Assembly: GCA_028753945.1 (NCBI GenBank)
Contig: JAPNXP010000018.1
Span: forward strand, 682,001 to 746,000
DNA from: Hexactinellida sp. DTS-2022
Taxonomy: Eukaryota > Porifera > Hexactinellida
Direction of reading: 5' to 3'
DNA: 64,000 nt
Numbering within the stretch: the stretch's first letter is position 1; each line of letters begins with the position of its first letter. The notes under the pieces were generated by a model. The model saw only the letters and a program-made list of their open reading frames with translations. It searched no databases and was not told where the DNA came from. Positions 54,801 to 63,955 of this stretch are shown in pieces. A program made the position numbers and the translations under genes.

Positions 54801-57151
54801 AATACGAACAGATTTTGACAGTCCCCTGATATTCTATTAACGAGAGTCTACTGTACATAGTATATTGGCGATTTTAAGTGTAATTAATTATGACTACGTA
54901 TGAGTTATTCCTGACTTGGAAATGACTGAGTTTGAGCTGGAGGTCCCTCAGCTGGTGGGCCGCCTTCTGGTACTCCTCCCCCATCCCGGACAGCTCCGAT
55001 GAGAACTTGAGTTCCTGCTGCTTCAAGCGGGAGCGCTGGTTGTTGTACTGGTCCTGTAGTCGCGAAATCTTACGCTTCTGCTGGTTCTCGGTTTTCTTAT
55101 TCTCTTCATCCCTCTTCTTCACAACCTGTGAAAGTAGACATTATGATAAATACAGTCAGGTCTGCTTATTGCGAACATTTCTCGTCTGTTTAATATGAAA
55201 ACTTTTTTATAATGAACAAGCCCTATCCATTTAACAAAAAACATATGTATTTGTTGAAGTCGCTTATTATGAAAAGTATTATTAACACAATATTTGGTCC
55301 CATTATTGTTCAAAATAAAAGAACCTGACCCTCTATTGATAAGAATAACCACTTCGGTTTACCTGCAGATTGTACTCCAGTTTCTCGATGTTGAGATGGA
55401 ACGTGGCTTTCATCTGCTCCAGCTGTCTCTGCAGGAACTGTATATCCGTCTCGAGCTGTATCTTGGTGTTCCTGTAGTCCTCGTCTCCGTTCCTCAGCAG
55501 CTCGTCCAGCTGTTTGTCGCTCTCCTCCACCAGGCGCTGGTACTCCTCTACGTACCGCAGCTCCAGGCGCCGCCGCTCCTCGGTTATGTCGCTGTCCTCC
55601 GTGTGGTCCAGCTCCACCTACACACCATAAGCATATAACTAGCTACAGTACTCTCTCTTAATACCAAGTGTCCTGTTAACCGGAGTCACTTGCAGGCATT
55701 TGTATAGGCTAGGGCAGCGATTCACAACCTTTTTAACCGTGGAACCTTATAGCAAATATCAAACATTCTGTGTACCCCTATTGCTTGCTGTCAGTGGGCC
55801 CAACCACTTGGCTAGGGAATTAAACTTTGTACTCCTAGCTCGTTAACCGATATTTCGTATTTTTAACGAGAGTCTACTGTAGTTATCTGTAGGCACATAA
55901 ACCTACCAGTTTCTTCCTCTCCCGTACATATCCGTTCTCGATCTCTCTCAGCTCCTTCTTGTAGGCGCGCATGAGAGTGCCGGTCTGGTCCTCCATGCGC
56001 TCCAGGAGCAGGTCCACGTCTGCCGCCTCCTGCTTCAGGTCCTTAACGTACAGGTCGTCCTTTATCTTGAGCTCGGACTCGAACTCCTTTATAAGTCGGT
56101 TCTTCTCGTTAATCATCTCCTCGTACTCGGCTCTCTGCTGGTTCAGAAGCTCCTGCAGCTCTTGGGGAAGTTTCTTGATGTAAGAGCTCTCCCATCTACC
56201 ACGGAGCAATTATACTCTAACCTGACTTCCATATATGGGCATAACCAGGTATTATCAGCAATTTGTAAATACGCTCATATGCTATGGCTCCTACAGGCCA
56301 TGATCCAATTTTAAGTTTCCAAAATTTTGCGCTCCTAATCAGAATTTTCCATAAATAATACTCCCATAGGAGCGTCTCGAGCCCTGAATAAGAATCTATT
56401 TCATAGCTACCTTTTGGCTATCTCGTCGAAGCGCTCCTTGCCAGTGTTCCCCTCTGCCTCCACCTTCTCCGTGCGGGTCTTCAGACTGTCGTCCTCTCCG
56501 CGTCTGCGGGACATCTCCCGCCAGTCCCCCGCGATTATGACGTCACGCACCAGCTGATTGTTCTCGTAGTTGAGCCTCTCGAGCTCGAACTTGCTCTTCT
56601 CCACCTACCAAACACAACGCATTATAGCTAGTGTTACAATACACATTATCAATTTCACAAGTGAGTCGATTCTCGAGGGTTTCAATCGCATCAGAATATC
56701 AAAATTCCTCCGTCTTCCCCAACTTATTGTCATTCATTATAGCTAGTATTACAATACACCTTATAGCTAGTATTACAATACACATCATAGCTAGTATTAC
56801 AATTTACAATACAATTATAGCTAGTATTACAATACACATCATAGTATTACAATACAACAGCAGGCTGGTTACCTGCTTGAGGCTGAGTCGCTCCTGCTTG
56901 GGGCTCTCCTCCCGCTCCGCCCCCGCGCCCCCCTCCTCCTTGTTTGCGCGCCGCCTCTCCTCCTCCTGGCGCTTCTTCACGCGGAGCCTGCGGGCCCGGA
57001 TGCGCTCCTCCTTGCTGTCCGAGAATATGCTCGGCTCGGGGCTCAGCTTCCGACGGGAGGAGTCCTGACTCTCCTTCTGTCCGAGGCTGGACCTCACAGG
57101 GGGTCTGCCCGTCACTTCCGACGCCTCCCCTACCTCTCCTATGGTCTCCAT
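51833..57151 (-). CDS. DRC1: Dynein regulatory complex protein 1
   Basis: Eight exons (56873-57151, 56411-56604, 55907-56195, 55363-55617, 54916-55125, 54230-54610, 52401-52603, 51833-52172) keep phase and give about 716 residues, close to animal DRC1 (about 740). The protein is nearly all coiled coil after a charged N-terminus. DRC1 marks are TDEKKFSDVWTMSEEEIRDL, the His-rich-to-hydrophobic run after IIHSQQLGVEW, and the C-terminal ELKMLLQQYLDAQVNQELL. DRC1 builds the base plate of the nexin-dynein regulatory complex in motile cilia. The long sixth intron contains a complete TRAF gene on the other strand and a dispersed repeat. TAG lies 2 nt before the ATG. Confidence 0.9.
52737..53996 (+). 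CDS. TRAF-family protein, nested antisense in DRC1 intron
   Basis: An intronless gene of 419 residues. It has a RING finger at about 41-85 (CPVCGGVAREPTQTPCGHLF, then CSQCLEKC and CPVDGESL). TRAF-type zinc fingers follow at about 105-230 (CRCGVSLTRVELELHRLTKC, CEYCAGGFEAEQMQAHLLKC, CPFSRIGCEVEL), then a short helix and a C-terminal MATH/TRAF domain (about 265-415: FVWRVTGVEEG, FCVRLYMGGARQGEGTHLSA, SFTILNQQ). TRAFs are adaptor E3 ligases downstream of TNF-receptor and Toll-like receptors. The ATG at 52737 follows CAG by 9 nt. Confidence 0.92.
   Translation: MASKLASLDELLYCRVDRYGTTWLGGYKCEYFCEQPVDSEQVCPVCGGVAREPTQTPCGHLFCSQCLEKCVTNSDNKKCPVDGESLESSGFRDKREERKILSKQVRCPKACNWGSALSGLETHLRGDCGREEVCRCGVSLTRVELELHRLTKCPLREVKCEYCAGGFEAEQMQAHLLKCEMCPRVCAHGCGDKLIRSQEESHQEACPNKVVPCPFSRIGCEVELMRSLLELHTNSAVQQHLLLACDTITDLRVEISELSSLVSNKPFVWRVTGVEEGIKNSTKLTSTPFYREGYKFCVRLYMGGARQGEGTHLSAHLAVMKGSNDSNLEWPIKAGSKFSFTILNQQTDRLHVCLSKTIHPDDFQQPTSALGKFWGFNKLISHNQLMERTIEIDYCARDSVFLSVQLSLLSDLPKWLRAY
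54041..54199. repeat. Dispersed repeat, GAGACGCTCC family
   Basis: Contains TTTATCCAGGACCGCGAGAC, GCTCCTTTTGG, GGAGTGCGAAAATTTGAG, GTGATTTAGGCGTAT and TTTACAAATGGCTGTA, in the same order as 7301-7470. It lies in the DRC1 intron. Confidence 0.7.
54624..54887. mobile_element. Pogo/Tigger-like MITE (54624-54737) with tandemly repeated right half
   Basis: Left end ACAGTAGAGCCTCGTAATCC and right end GACGAGAGTCTACTGTA. The right half and its 3' flank (GGATAATACGAACA through TTTTAAGTGTAATTAA) occur twice, at about 54691-54778 and 54796-54887. Confidence 0.7.
55644..55881. mobile_element. Pogo/Tigger-like MITE split by a hAT-like insertion
   Basis: Left end TACAGTACTCTCTCTTAATA and right end TTTAACGAGAGTCTACTGTA. 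The hAT-like element 55715-55809 sits in the middle. It lies in a DRC1 intron. Confidence 0.7.
55715..55809. mobile_element. hAT-like element with exact 8-bp target duplication
   Basis: Begins CAGCGATTCACAACCT and ends GGGCCCAACCACTT. GGCTAGGG flanks it on both sides (55707-55714 and 55810-55817), an exact 8-bp duplication. Confidence 0.8.
56250..56392. repeat. Dispersed repeat, GAGACGCTCC family (inverted copy)
   Basis: Contains CAATTTGTAAATACGCTCAT, TTTTGCGCTCCTAATCAGAA and AGGAGCGTCTCGAGCCC, the complement of the blocks at 7301-7470. It lies in a DRC1 intron. Confidence 0.6.
56620..56858. repeat. Degenerate minisatellite in DRC1 intron 1
   Basis: Five or six imperfect copies of a 24-30 bp unit with core TATAGCTAGTATTACAATAC, densest from 56738 on. 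Confidence 0.8.
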
Positions 57152-57374
57152 GCCTAACACACTGAGTACACTAATTATACACACACACTCGTATTACCAA
57201 GCTACAGGCGTTATATACAATCTGTATCTTCAAACAGTTTTAATAAAAAACGATTTAATCACACAAGCCTAGGGTGATATTACACATTACATATTACATA
57301 CTACTAATTACAGGCTAATAGCCTCACTAAAAAGTACAAAGTACAAAGTACTGTCTTCTTTATGGATATCTCAA

Positions 57375-59549
57375 TCACTCCCACTTAAATAGCTTTTCAA
57401 AGCTATCAGAGTTGAACTCAGCTTGCTTGGTTCTTGGGTCCATAACACCAAGTATTTCCATGCATACTATATGGTAGTTCTTCCAAAAAGTAAACTGATG
57501 GTACACCTCCAATTCTGATAGATAATTCTTAATCTTATCAATGAGATACAGCTGATCTTCACTCGGCGCGCTGACTATACAAGTCAGGTCCATGAAACTC
57601 GACCATACGGTCCCACAGAACGTCTGAGGGCCTAACCCCAGTTCATCAGCTAGCTCTACCGCTCGTGCCACTAGCCCCCTATACTTCTCCACCGGGAGGG
57701 GGGCGGCGGCGCGGCGCGCGGGAGAGTTACACCCGTGTTTCCGCCAAAGGGAATTCACCTGATCGTACAGAGTGCACACTCGAGCTAGGAGCGGGGTTAT
57801 GTTGGGCTCAGACTCGTATTTGCACTGCAGACAGTGACACACGTAGCCATGCAGGGCCTTGAGAGTCTTCTTCCTCTCTCGGAGCGTCTTCTTGTAGCTT
57901 CCGTCAAACAGCGACATAACCAGCTCCTCGCCGGCCTTGACGTCCCTAAACACCTTCAACACACACACCTCTCCCTTCACCACCCGCACAAGGTTGCCGA
58001 CACACGAGTGGTTCACGAGAGAGGGGATAAACCACATGCCCAGGGTAGACCCACCCAGGGCAAGACTCATCAAACTCTCCGACACCTCCACGAGGTTATT
58101 GCTACCTTCCAACATGCTAGCAAAAGCCTTTTTAGTCGCGATATTGCGAATATTCTCGATTGAGAATTCAGGAGAGTCTAGCTCTCTCACCACTTCGTAT
58201 CCGTTGTGTGTATAAAGTTCAATGTTTGTATAGAAAGGAGGCTTATTAGGCTTCTTGTCCTCAACTAAGTTTAACACTCTATGTGCAAACAGCTTAGACT
58301 TGTTCATGCCCTGAATCAGTTTGGCCACGAGGACCTGGTATGTGGGCGACACATAGCCAATGGGGCTCACCTCTAGAGAGCCTGAGGTGTCCAGCTTGCA
58401 GTCACTGAGATACACCGCTGCTTTCGACACGTGTACCACCTCTCCCCTCCTTATGTCCCGGGTCGCGAACAGGCCTCTCTCGGCACAGCCCACGCACCGA
58501 GACCTCCTCAGCTCCAGCGGCCCGATATAGTCCCCCATCCTAACAGATACCCCCGCTAGCACGAGCTGCTCTACCTCCCTCAGGATAATCTCCCCCCTCT
58601 GCTGTGCTAGGTACCCCTGCTCTATTCTCAGCTTGTCGCGGTACTCCTGCTTATCAGAGTTCTCTCTCGCCGTCTCTACCAGCTGCTCCAGGAGCTCAAT
58701 AGCGACCGGCGGGTTCCCCAGCCCGGACCAGGCCACGGCGGCTCGGTACTTAAACTTATCGTTAGTCGGATCTATGTCCGAGGCAGCCGTGGCGTCCGCT
58801 AGCGCCGCCTCGAACTGACCAAGGTTGGCGTAGCAGAGAGATCTGTTGCTGTAGAATACCGGGTCCCGTCTGTCCCCCATTATAGCCTGGCTGTACTCCT
58901 CCACCGCCTCAAGGAACTTGCCCTCTCGGAACAGCTGATTCCCCCTCAGCTTGTGCTCTGTGGGGAGGATAAAGGGGGCGGAGGGGGTGTCCGGTTGGAT
59001 CAAAATAACCTCCATCGGATTATCAACTCGCATCATGTGCGTCCCGTCAGCTGCCTTCTTATAGTAGGGGTTAAAAATCGCCATTTTAACATCCTTGCGA
59101 AAAGCGCGGGTTTGCACTGAACTCAAATTATAAACGCACAGCTTACAGGCTCCCCCGTACTCGTCCTCAATGACGGTATGCAGTGACGTCATAACAACAC
59201 CGTCTACGCTAGCCTTGGCGTAGAGTATCCGCTCTCTGTTGACAACGCCAGGAGCCATCTCGTGTATCCTTATGGGGGTGTAGCTGTTCTCGTACTTCTT
59301 GAGGTCCTGTTTGCCGAACACGGTCATCTTAGAATTGGAGACCGCATCGGGTAAAGTCATGCGACGGACTGAGGGACTAGATTTGCACTGCTCTTTGGTT
59401 GGGTGGTTTGAGATTAGGAATTCCTTTGTGTAGTGGTTGTTGTGAAGAATATGTTTCTTAGATACTTTCATCTTTGGCACAGAGTTGAATGAATTTGACA
59501 GTCTTTGCAATTCTTTTTCCACAAAAGCTTTTTCCTTATGGCTAGCCAT
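57375..59549 (-). CDS. TPR and SET domain protein (lysine methyltransferase-like)
   Basis: A single exon of about 724 residues from the ATG at 59549. After a basic N-terminus, about 240-340 contains TPR helices (LRGNQLFREGKFLEAVEEYS; DPVFYSNRSLCYANLGQFEA). A split SET domain follows at about 380-600 (ERGLFATRDIRRGEVVHVSK; FIPSLVNHSCVGNLVRVVKG; GEELVMSLF) with a post-SET-like Cys set (GYVCHCLQCKYE). NHSC is the cofactor-binding motif; Val-Gly-Asn replaces the usual x-Pro-Asn. It resembles SMYD4-type TPR-SET proteins but has no MYND finger. The substrate is unknown. TAG lies 5 nt before the chosen ATG. An in-frame upstream extension to 59681 exists, but its sequence looks non-coding. Confidence 0.82.
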   Translation of the reverse strand: MASHKEKAFVEKELQRLSNSFNSVPKMKVSKKHILHNNHYTKEFLISNHPTKEQCKSSPSVRRMTLPDAVSNSKMTVFGKQDLKKYENSYTPIRIHEMAPGVVNRERILYAKASVDGVVMTSLHTVIEDEYGGACKLCVYNLSSVQTRAFRKDVKMAIFNPYYKKAADGTHMMRVDNPMEVILIQPDTPSAPFILPTEHKLRGNQLFREGKFLEAVEEYSQAIMGDRRDPVFYSNRSLCYANLGQFEAALADATAASDIDPTNDKFKYRAAVAWSGLGNPPVAIELLEQLVETARENSDKQEYRDKLRIEQGYLAQQRGEIILREVEQLVLAGVSVRMGDYIGPLELRRSRCVGCAERGLFATRDIRRGEVVHVSKAAVYLSDCKLDTSGSLEVSPIGYVSPTYQVLVAKLIQGMNKSKLFAHRVLNLVEDKKPNKPPFYTNIELYTHNGYEVVRELDSPEFSIENIRNIATKKAFASMLEGSNNLVEVSESLMSLALGGSTLGMWFIPSLVNHSCVGNLVRVVKGEVCVLKVFRDVKAGEELVMSLFDGSYKKTLRERKKTLKALHGYVCHCLQCKYESEPNITPLLARVCTLYDQVNSLWRKHGCNSPARRAAAPLPVEKYRGLVARAVELADELGLGPQTFCGTVWSSFMDLTCIVSAPSEDQLYLIDKIKNYLSELEVYHQFTFWKNYHIVCMEILGVMDPRTKQAEFNSDSFEKLFKWE

Positions 59550-59741
59550 TGTACCTAACAACAAATTGAATAACATACACTCATTTGAATACACTATTCC
59601 CTGAGACGACCAACTAGACCAAGGCATAGGGTAATAATTATTTGAAACACTGTATATAAAAATATGACTTATGTGTAACATAATATGTTGAGCAAGTTAA
59701 AACAGCAGCAAAGTTACATTCAATTCCTGTCCCTGGTCCAA

Positions 59742-61058
59742 TCAATGGGAGTTGCGTGGCACTGGATTCCCGCCCTTCTCAACGCCGCAGGCTTTGTTCT
59801 TCCGTCCACTCAGGAGCTCGGAAAGGGGGTCGCGACTAATGGACTGAATAATCGCTTTAATCCAGTCGTCTTTCTCGTGCATGCTTGGCGCGATGAGCTT
59901 GTAGCTGTAGTGGTTCCCGGGCACCGGCCGCCCCTCCTGGTCCTTCTTCCAGGCCTTTATGATCCCGTTCTTGCTGACGATCTCAAAGGTGTAGTTCCCC
60001 TTCCCGGGAATGCTCCGGTCCTCCACCTGCAGGTTCTCCAGAGGGATGGAGCCTATCAACTCGTTGTCCGCTTGGTTCTTGAAGTAGTACAGGTTGGAGT
60101 CGTTAAGGATGAACCAGCGCTTGTGCTTAGACTTGTGCTTCCCGCCTTCCTTGATGAGATAGCCGGTCTTGTCCGGCTGGAAGAAAGTCTCTATCACGTT
60201 GTCGTGCTGCCCCGGGACCTGGAAGGGCTTATGGCTAATCTCGCTGAAAGCTTTCTCTATCATTTCAATGGGCAGGTTTGTCCCGTTGTTGATGCCCCTG
60301 TTCATGCTGATGAACTGGTCCTTGGTGAGTCGGTCCTTTTCGCGGACGGATTTGTTGTGCAGAGAGGTGTTGAGCATGATAATCGCGAATGAGAATATGT
60401 AGCAGGTGTCCGTGTGCTTGAAGTCGGTCGGGTTCAGCGAGCAGTACTGCTTGGAGAACGCCTCCATGAGTCGGTCCACCTTGGGCGCCTCGCCCGGCAG
60501 ATGGAACGAGGCCAGGAACAAACGCAGAGCGTCGACAAGCGAGGTGCCAGTAAAGTCTTGCAGCTGAACGAACTCGCTCATCACCTGGAGATTGAACTCC
60601 CAGTGCTCTCCGATGTAATCTCCGATCGCTTGCTTCGCGAGGCGCTCCTGCGTGAAGAGGAACTTTGCGATCGCCTCAGGGCTGGAGTCAACAATCCCGT
60701 TCTGGACAGCCATCTCTATCCCGTCCTTCGGCTTCTCGTTGAACTTGGCTACTATGTTCTTAACGATTTGCTTCCGTCTGCGGTCAGACTTCTCCTCTTC
60801 CTCCAGGAATTCGGACATGTTCTCGATCTCAAAGTTGATCTCCTTTAGCGCCAGCTTCTGCTCCAGAATGTCGGCTCTGAGGACCTCCTTCTGGTCCCTG
60901 AGCGCCGCCAGCATCTGCTTGTCGATCTCCGATAAATAGCGGATAGATTCCGGGGAGGCCGGCCTCGGAGAGGGCTCCGATTCCTTCTGGGAAATGTCCG
61001 ACTCTAGACTCAGGTTAGAGCTGAGAGAGTTTGTAGAGGTACCACACGAGTTGGCCAT
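59742..61058 (-). CDS. Cytohesin (ARF guanine nucleotide exchange factor)
   Basis: A single exon of about 438 residues. Residues about 45-90 form the N-terminal coiled coil. A Sec7 domain follows at about 100-290, with the catalytic glutamate loop FHLPGEAPKVDRLMEAFSKQ and SFAIIMLNTSLHN. A PH domain at about 295-415 (KTGYLIKEGGKHKSKHKRWF; NYTFEIVSKNGIIKAWKKD) should bind phosphoinositides at the plasma membrane. Cytohesins activate ARF1/ARF6 in endocytic and cytoskeletal signalling. The order and length match the family (about 400). TAG lies 7 nt before the ATG. Confidence 0.95.
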   Translation of the reverse strand: MANSCGTSTNSLSSNLSLESDISQKESEPSPRPASPESIRYLSEIDKQMLAALRDQKEVLRADILEQKLALKEINFEIENMSEFLEEEEKSDRRRKQIVKNIVAKFNEKPKDGIEMAVQNGIVDSSPEAIAKFLFTQERLAKQAIGDYIGEHWEFNLQVMSEFVQLQDFTGTSLVDALRLFLASFHLPGEAPKVDRLMEAFSKQYCSLNPTDFKHTDTCYIFSFAIIMLNTSLHNKSVREKDRLTKDQFISMNRGINNGTNLPIEMIEKAFSEISHKPFQVPGQHDNVIETFFQPDKTGYLIKEGGKHKSKHKRWFILNDSNLYYFKNQADNELIGSIPLENLQVEDRSIPGKGNYTFEIVSKNGIIKAWKKDQEGRPVPGNHYSYKLIAPSMHEKDDWIKAIIQSISRDPLSELLSGRKNKACGVEKGGNPVPRNSH

Positions 61059-61154
61059 TATATCGCTAGTTACCAAATATATATTAGTTAGTAACTACTT
61101 ATAACAATACAGTATAGTATTTACATAACTGAGATAGGATATTTACAGACTCAG

Positions 61155-63955
61155 CTAGAAGCTGGGATCGTAGTGCGGGATGGAGGCGGGCCTCTCATAC
61201 AGGTAGTACAGCTCCATGCAGGAGGGCGAGGGGTCCCTGGGGCCTACCTTTGAGACCATCACGCTGTCACTGTACACCTTAAGCGACTCCTCCGAGACAC
61301 AGGGCAAGGAGAGGCTCGGACAAGTCGCGTAGTCCGAGGAGGGAGTTATCCAACTCGCCAGGTCTCTCCCTGCCTTCTCCACTGTCAGCTTTTCCCCGCG
61401 GGCGGGGTCTGAGAAGCACAGCTGATAGGTCAGCTCGGTCGCCTGGTACAGAGAGAGGGAGGGGGGGTCCGGCTCCTCTAGGTCGAACCCATAGCGAACA
61501 TTCGTCGTAGATACGAAACTAGTCTATAGGAATTCATAAACACGTGTAGATACTACATTCATATTATTTATACGGATTGATACAAAGGATTACGTAATTG
61601 TGGATTTGTATTACAAATAGCTTTAGTCGTCATGTATATTCATATAATGGTAGTGGTAATTTACCTGCGTAGAAAGCATTCCTATAGTATTATACATCAT
61701 CTCCACAGATTTGTCCGATTGTATATCGCATTTTGCGTGGTAAACAAATGAATAATAAACAATTGCGTATTGGTAATCAAATTGTAAGAGGTTATTACCA
61801 AAGTTAGGGTATTTACATAGTACAGCATTTTTGGATAAAGTAATACTTTGGATATTTGCATACTATTACATAAGTTAGTATCAAATTACACTTACATGTC
61901 CCGGAGTGTTGGCATGCTTCCCAGAGGTCCCTAGAGACAGATATGTGTCTCTGTTATGCGCCCCTATGCCCCCCAGAAGAGAGTCGGTATCCGAGTCGCT
62001 GCTGTTGTCGCTCAGCTCGTCGTCGTCCTCGTCGCTGCCCGGCTGGGCGGGGGTGCCCACTATCGTCTTACGTTCGGCAGCCAGCTTCTTGCCCGGCGGG
62101 GGCTTGCTCGGGCCGCTGCTCCGAGAGCGCACCGTGAAGGGACTCATATCGGTGGCGTCTCCGGGCATGTACTCCGTGGTGCTGTACTGGGAGTTGAGGG
62201 TGTAGCTGAAGAGCTTGTGCATCACGGTGAGCTCTCCGGGCGAGTAGAACTCCTGGTAGCTGTACGAGAGCGAGGGACCCCCCTGAGGCTCCTCAACTGA
62301 AGAGTCTCGTAAGGACAAAACCTCTTGCGCTTGCGTGGTATTATCTACATCGGATTCTCCTCTCACCTAAAGACACAAGTAACGACAGTAGAAGCTCGTT
62401 AATATGAACATCAGGTGATTCTCAAAATGTGTTCGCTTTATTCGGAATTCGTATTAACCGATATCATTTGTATTGAAAAGGAGGGGATTTAAATAGTGTT
62501 CGTGTTTAACCGGAATTTCGTATTAACTGTTATGAAACAACCACTGACCTCGATGACAGGTCTGGGGAGACTCATGATGACGTCATCAGTCCACCACTTG
62601 GTGTAGCTGATCGGACGCGGACACACGAGAGAAGTGGTGAACAGGTGATGGTGGTAGTAGTCAGTGGAGAGCTCCCAGAGGTGCGACGCGTTGTCCTCCG
62701 GTATGTACACGCCCAGGAACAGGTTTATAGCCATCTGCTTATCTTGGTCCGCGAATGCGTTGTTGTAGTACCGCGCTACGGTCTGCATTATGTCTCGTCC
62801 GTGGGAAGTGATGGGGGAGATCTTACGGTAAGTTCGTATGCGGTGAACTAGTTTAATAGAACAGATAAACAGGACACATTCAATGTAATTATAGTAGAAC
62901 GTAGTCAGTACGAACACCAGGGGACCATCAAAATGCATTCGCCTTATCCAGAATTCGTATTAACCAATATCACTTGCATTGAAAGGCTTGGAGGGGACTG
63001 AATAGTGAGGTATCAACTAACGAGGTTCTACCGCGGTTATTACCGAGGTTGGAGCCCCCGTACTGCAGAGCTATCGTGTCCCCGTGAGCCTCGTACATCT
63101 CCTCAAACATCTTAACGATGTCGGAGTCGAAGTTGAGTTGCGGGTTGTCCACAACGCCCAGTGCATAGAGCTGGAATCCCAGGGCGCATTTCCCGATCAT
63201 AAACTGCGCCGTGTTGGTCCTGTCCAGACAGTCCACGCAGTTCACCCTCACCACCCCGGTCTGGTCCCTCCCGCGGCTGTCCGCACTGTAGCCCCGCCCC
63301 CCCATCCCCTCCCAGTCGGGGTTGGACCGGATTTGGTTGCAGGAGAGCTCGGGCCCGCTGTGGAAGAACCCGTTCAGCTTAACCACGCGTCTGGACAGGT
63401 TCTCCAACAGGTCTATGATGCTCCTCTCCTTCGAGCGGGTGATGCGCGCCATGTCGCAGTGCAGGTAGTGTATCCGGAAGTCGGGCGGCAGGAACTGGTT
63501 CAGATACCGGATCTACAGGGACCGTAACAAACCGGTTATCTCAATGCTAGCAACTCACCGAGTCCTCCAGTTCCCTAGTGAGCAGCGACTCGTGAGCTCG
63601 CTTCTCCTTCTTCTTAACCAGGTTGAATATAACCACCGGACATCCGTACCTGTACAGACAGGAGTTGAAGTGTCTCGCGGCCCCGACTGAGAAGGGGCTG
63701 CTCCGGTCGATGCGGATCAGGGGCTTCGGCTTGACGCCCTTTATGTCCTGCGACCAGAAAGCAGGGACGGACCCCCTCAGCTGCACGAAGGAGGTGTACT
63801 TCCCAGTGCTGTGGGAGATCGTGTAGGACTCGTACACTATCTGCTCCGTCTCCACGTCGTTAGCCACGTTGCCGAGGTCGTCCATGCCTCTCTTCAGGTA
63901 GCGAGTCCCGGCGTAGAAGCGAGACCGGCGCGCGATCAGCGTCACGTAGAGAGAT
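61155..63955 (-). CDS. FIG4: Polyphosphoinositide phosphatase FIG4 (5' exons off window)
   Basis: Five exons in phase are visible: 63559-63955, 63044-63512, 62549-62847, 61896-62366 and 61155-61523 (about 668 residues). 63956-64000 is intron. The SAC domain is clear: LIARRSRFYAGTRYLKRG, FVQLRGSVPAFWSQDIKGVK, and the catalytic Cx5R loop in VNCVDCLDRTNTAQFMIGKC. LWELSTDYYHHH and a MSPFTVR block with an acidic Ser/Asp-rich run follow, then YGFDLEEPD near the C-terminus, as in animal FIG4. With VAC14 and PIKfyve, FIG4 controls PI(3,5)P2 on endolysosomes. The last splice (61896 to 61523) keeps phase without an extra exon. Confidence 0.93.
62385..62532. mobile_element. Pogo/Tigger-like MITE in FIG4 intron
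   Basis: Left end ACAGTAGAAGCTCGTTAATA; right end TTTCGTATTAACTGTTATG. It shares CGTATTAACCGATATCATTT with 435-566. Confidence 0.7.
62891..63031. mobile_element. Pogo/Tigger-like MITE in FIG4 intron
   Basis: Left end TAGTAGAACGTAGTCAGTAC; right end ACTAACGAGGTTCTACC. It shares GAGGGGACTGAATAGTG and CGTATTAACCAATATCA with 435-566. Confidence 0.7.

Noticed and set aside
56738..56858. Regularly spaced repeats resembling a CRISPR array
   Set aside because: Units are degenerate and adjacent without unique spacers, inside a eukaryotic intron; this is a minisatellite.
59685..60392. 235-codon plus-strand frame
   Set aside because: It runs opposite the cytohesin PH and Sec7 domains and has no recognisable domain; a mirror frame of a GC-rich coding exon.
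61665..61740. Possible small FIG4 exon ending ACGCAG before GTAAAT
   Set aside because: No good acceptor upstream, and direct joining of 61896 to 61523 keeps phase and matches the expected FIG4 C-terminus.
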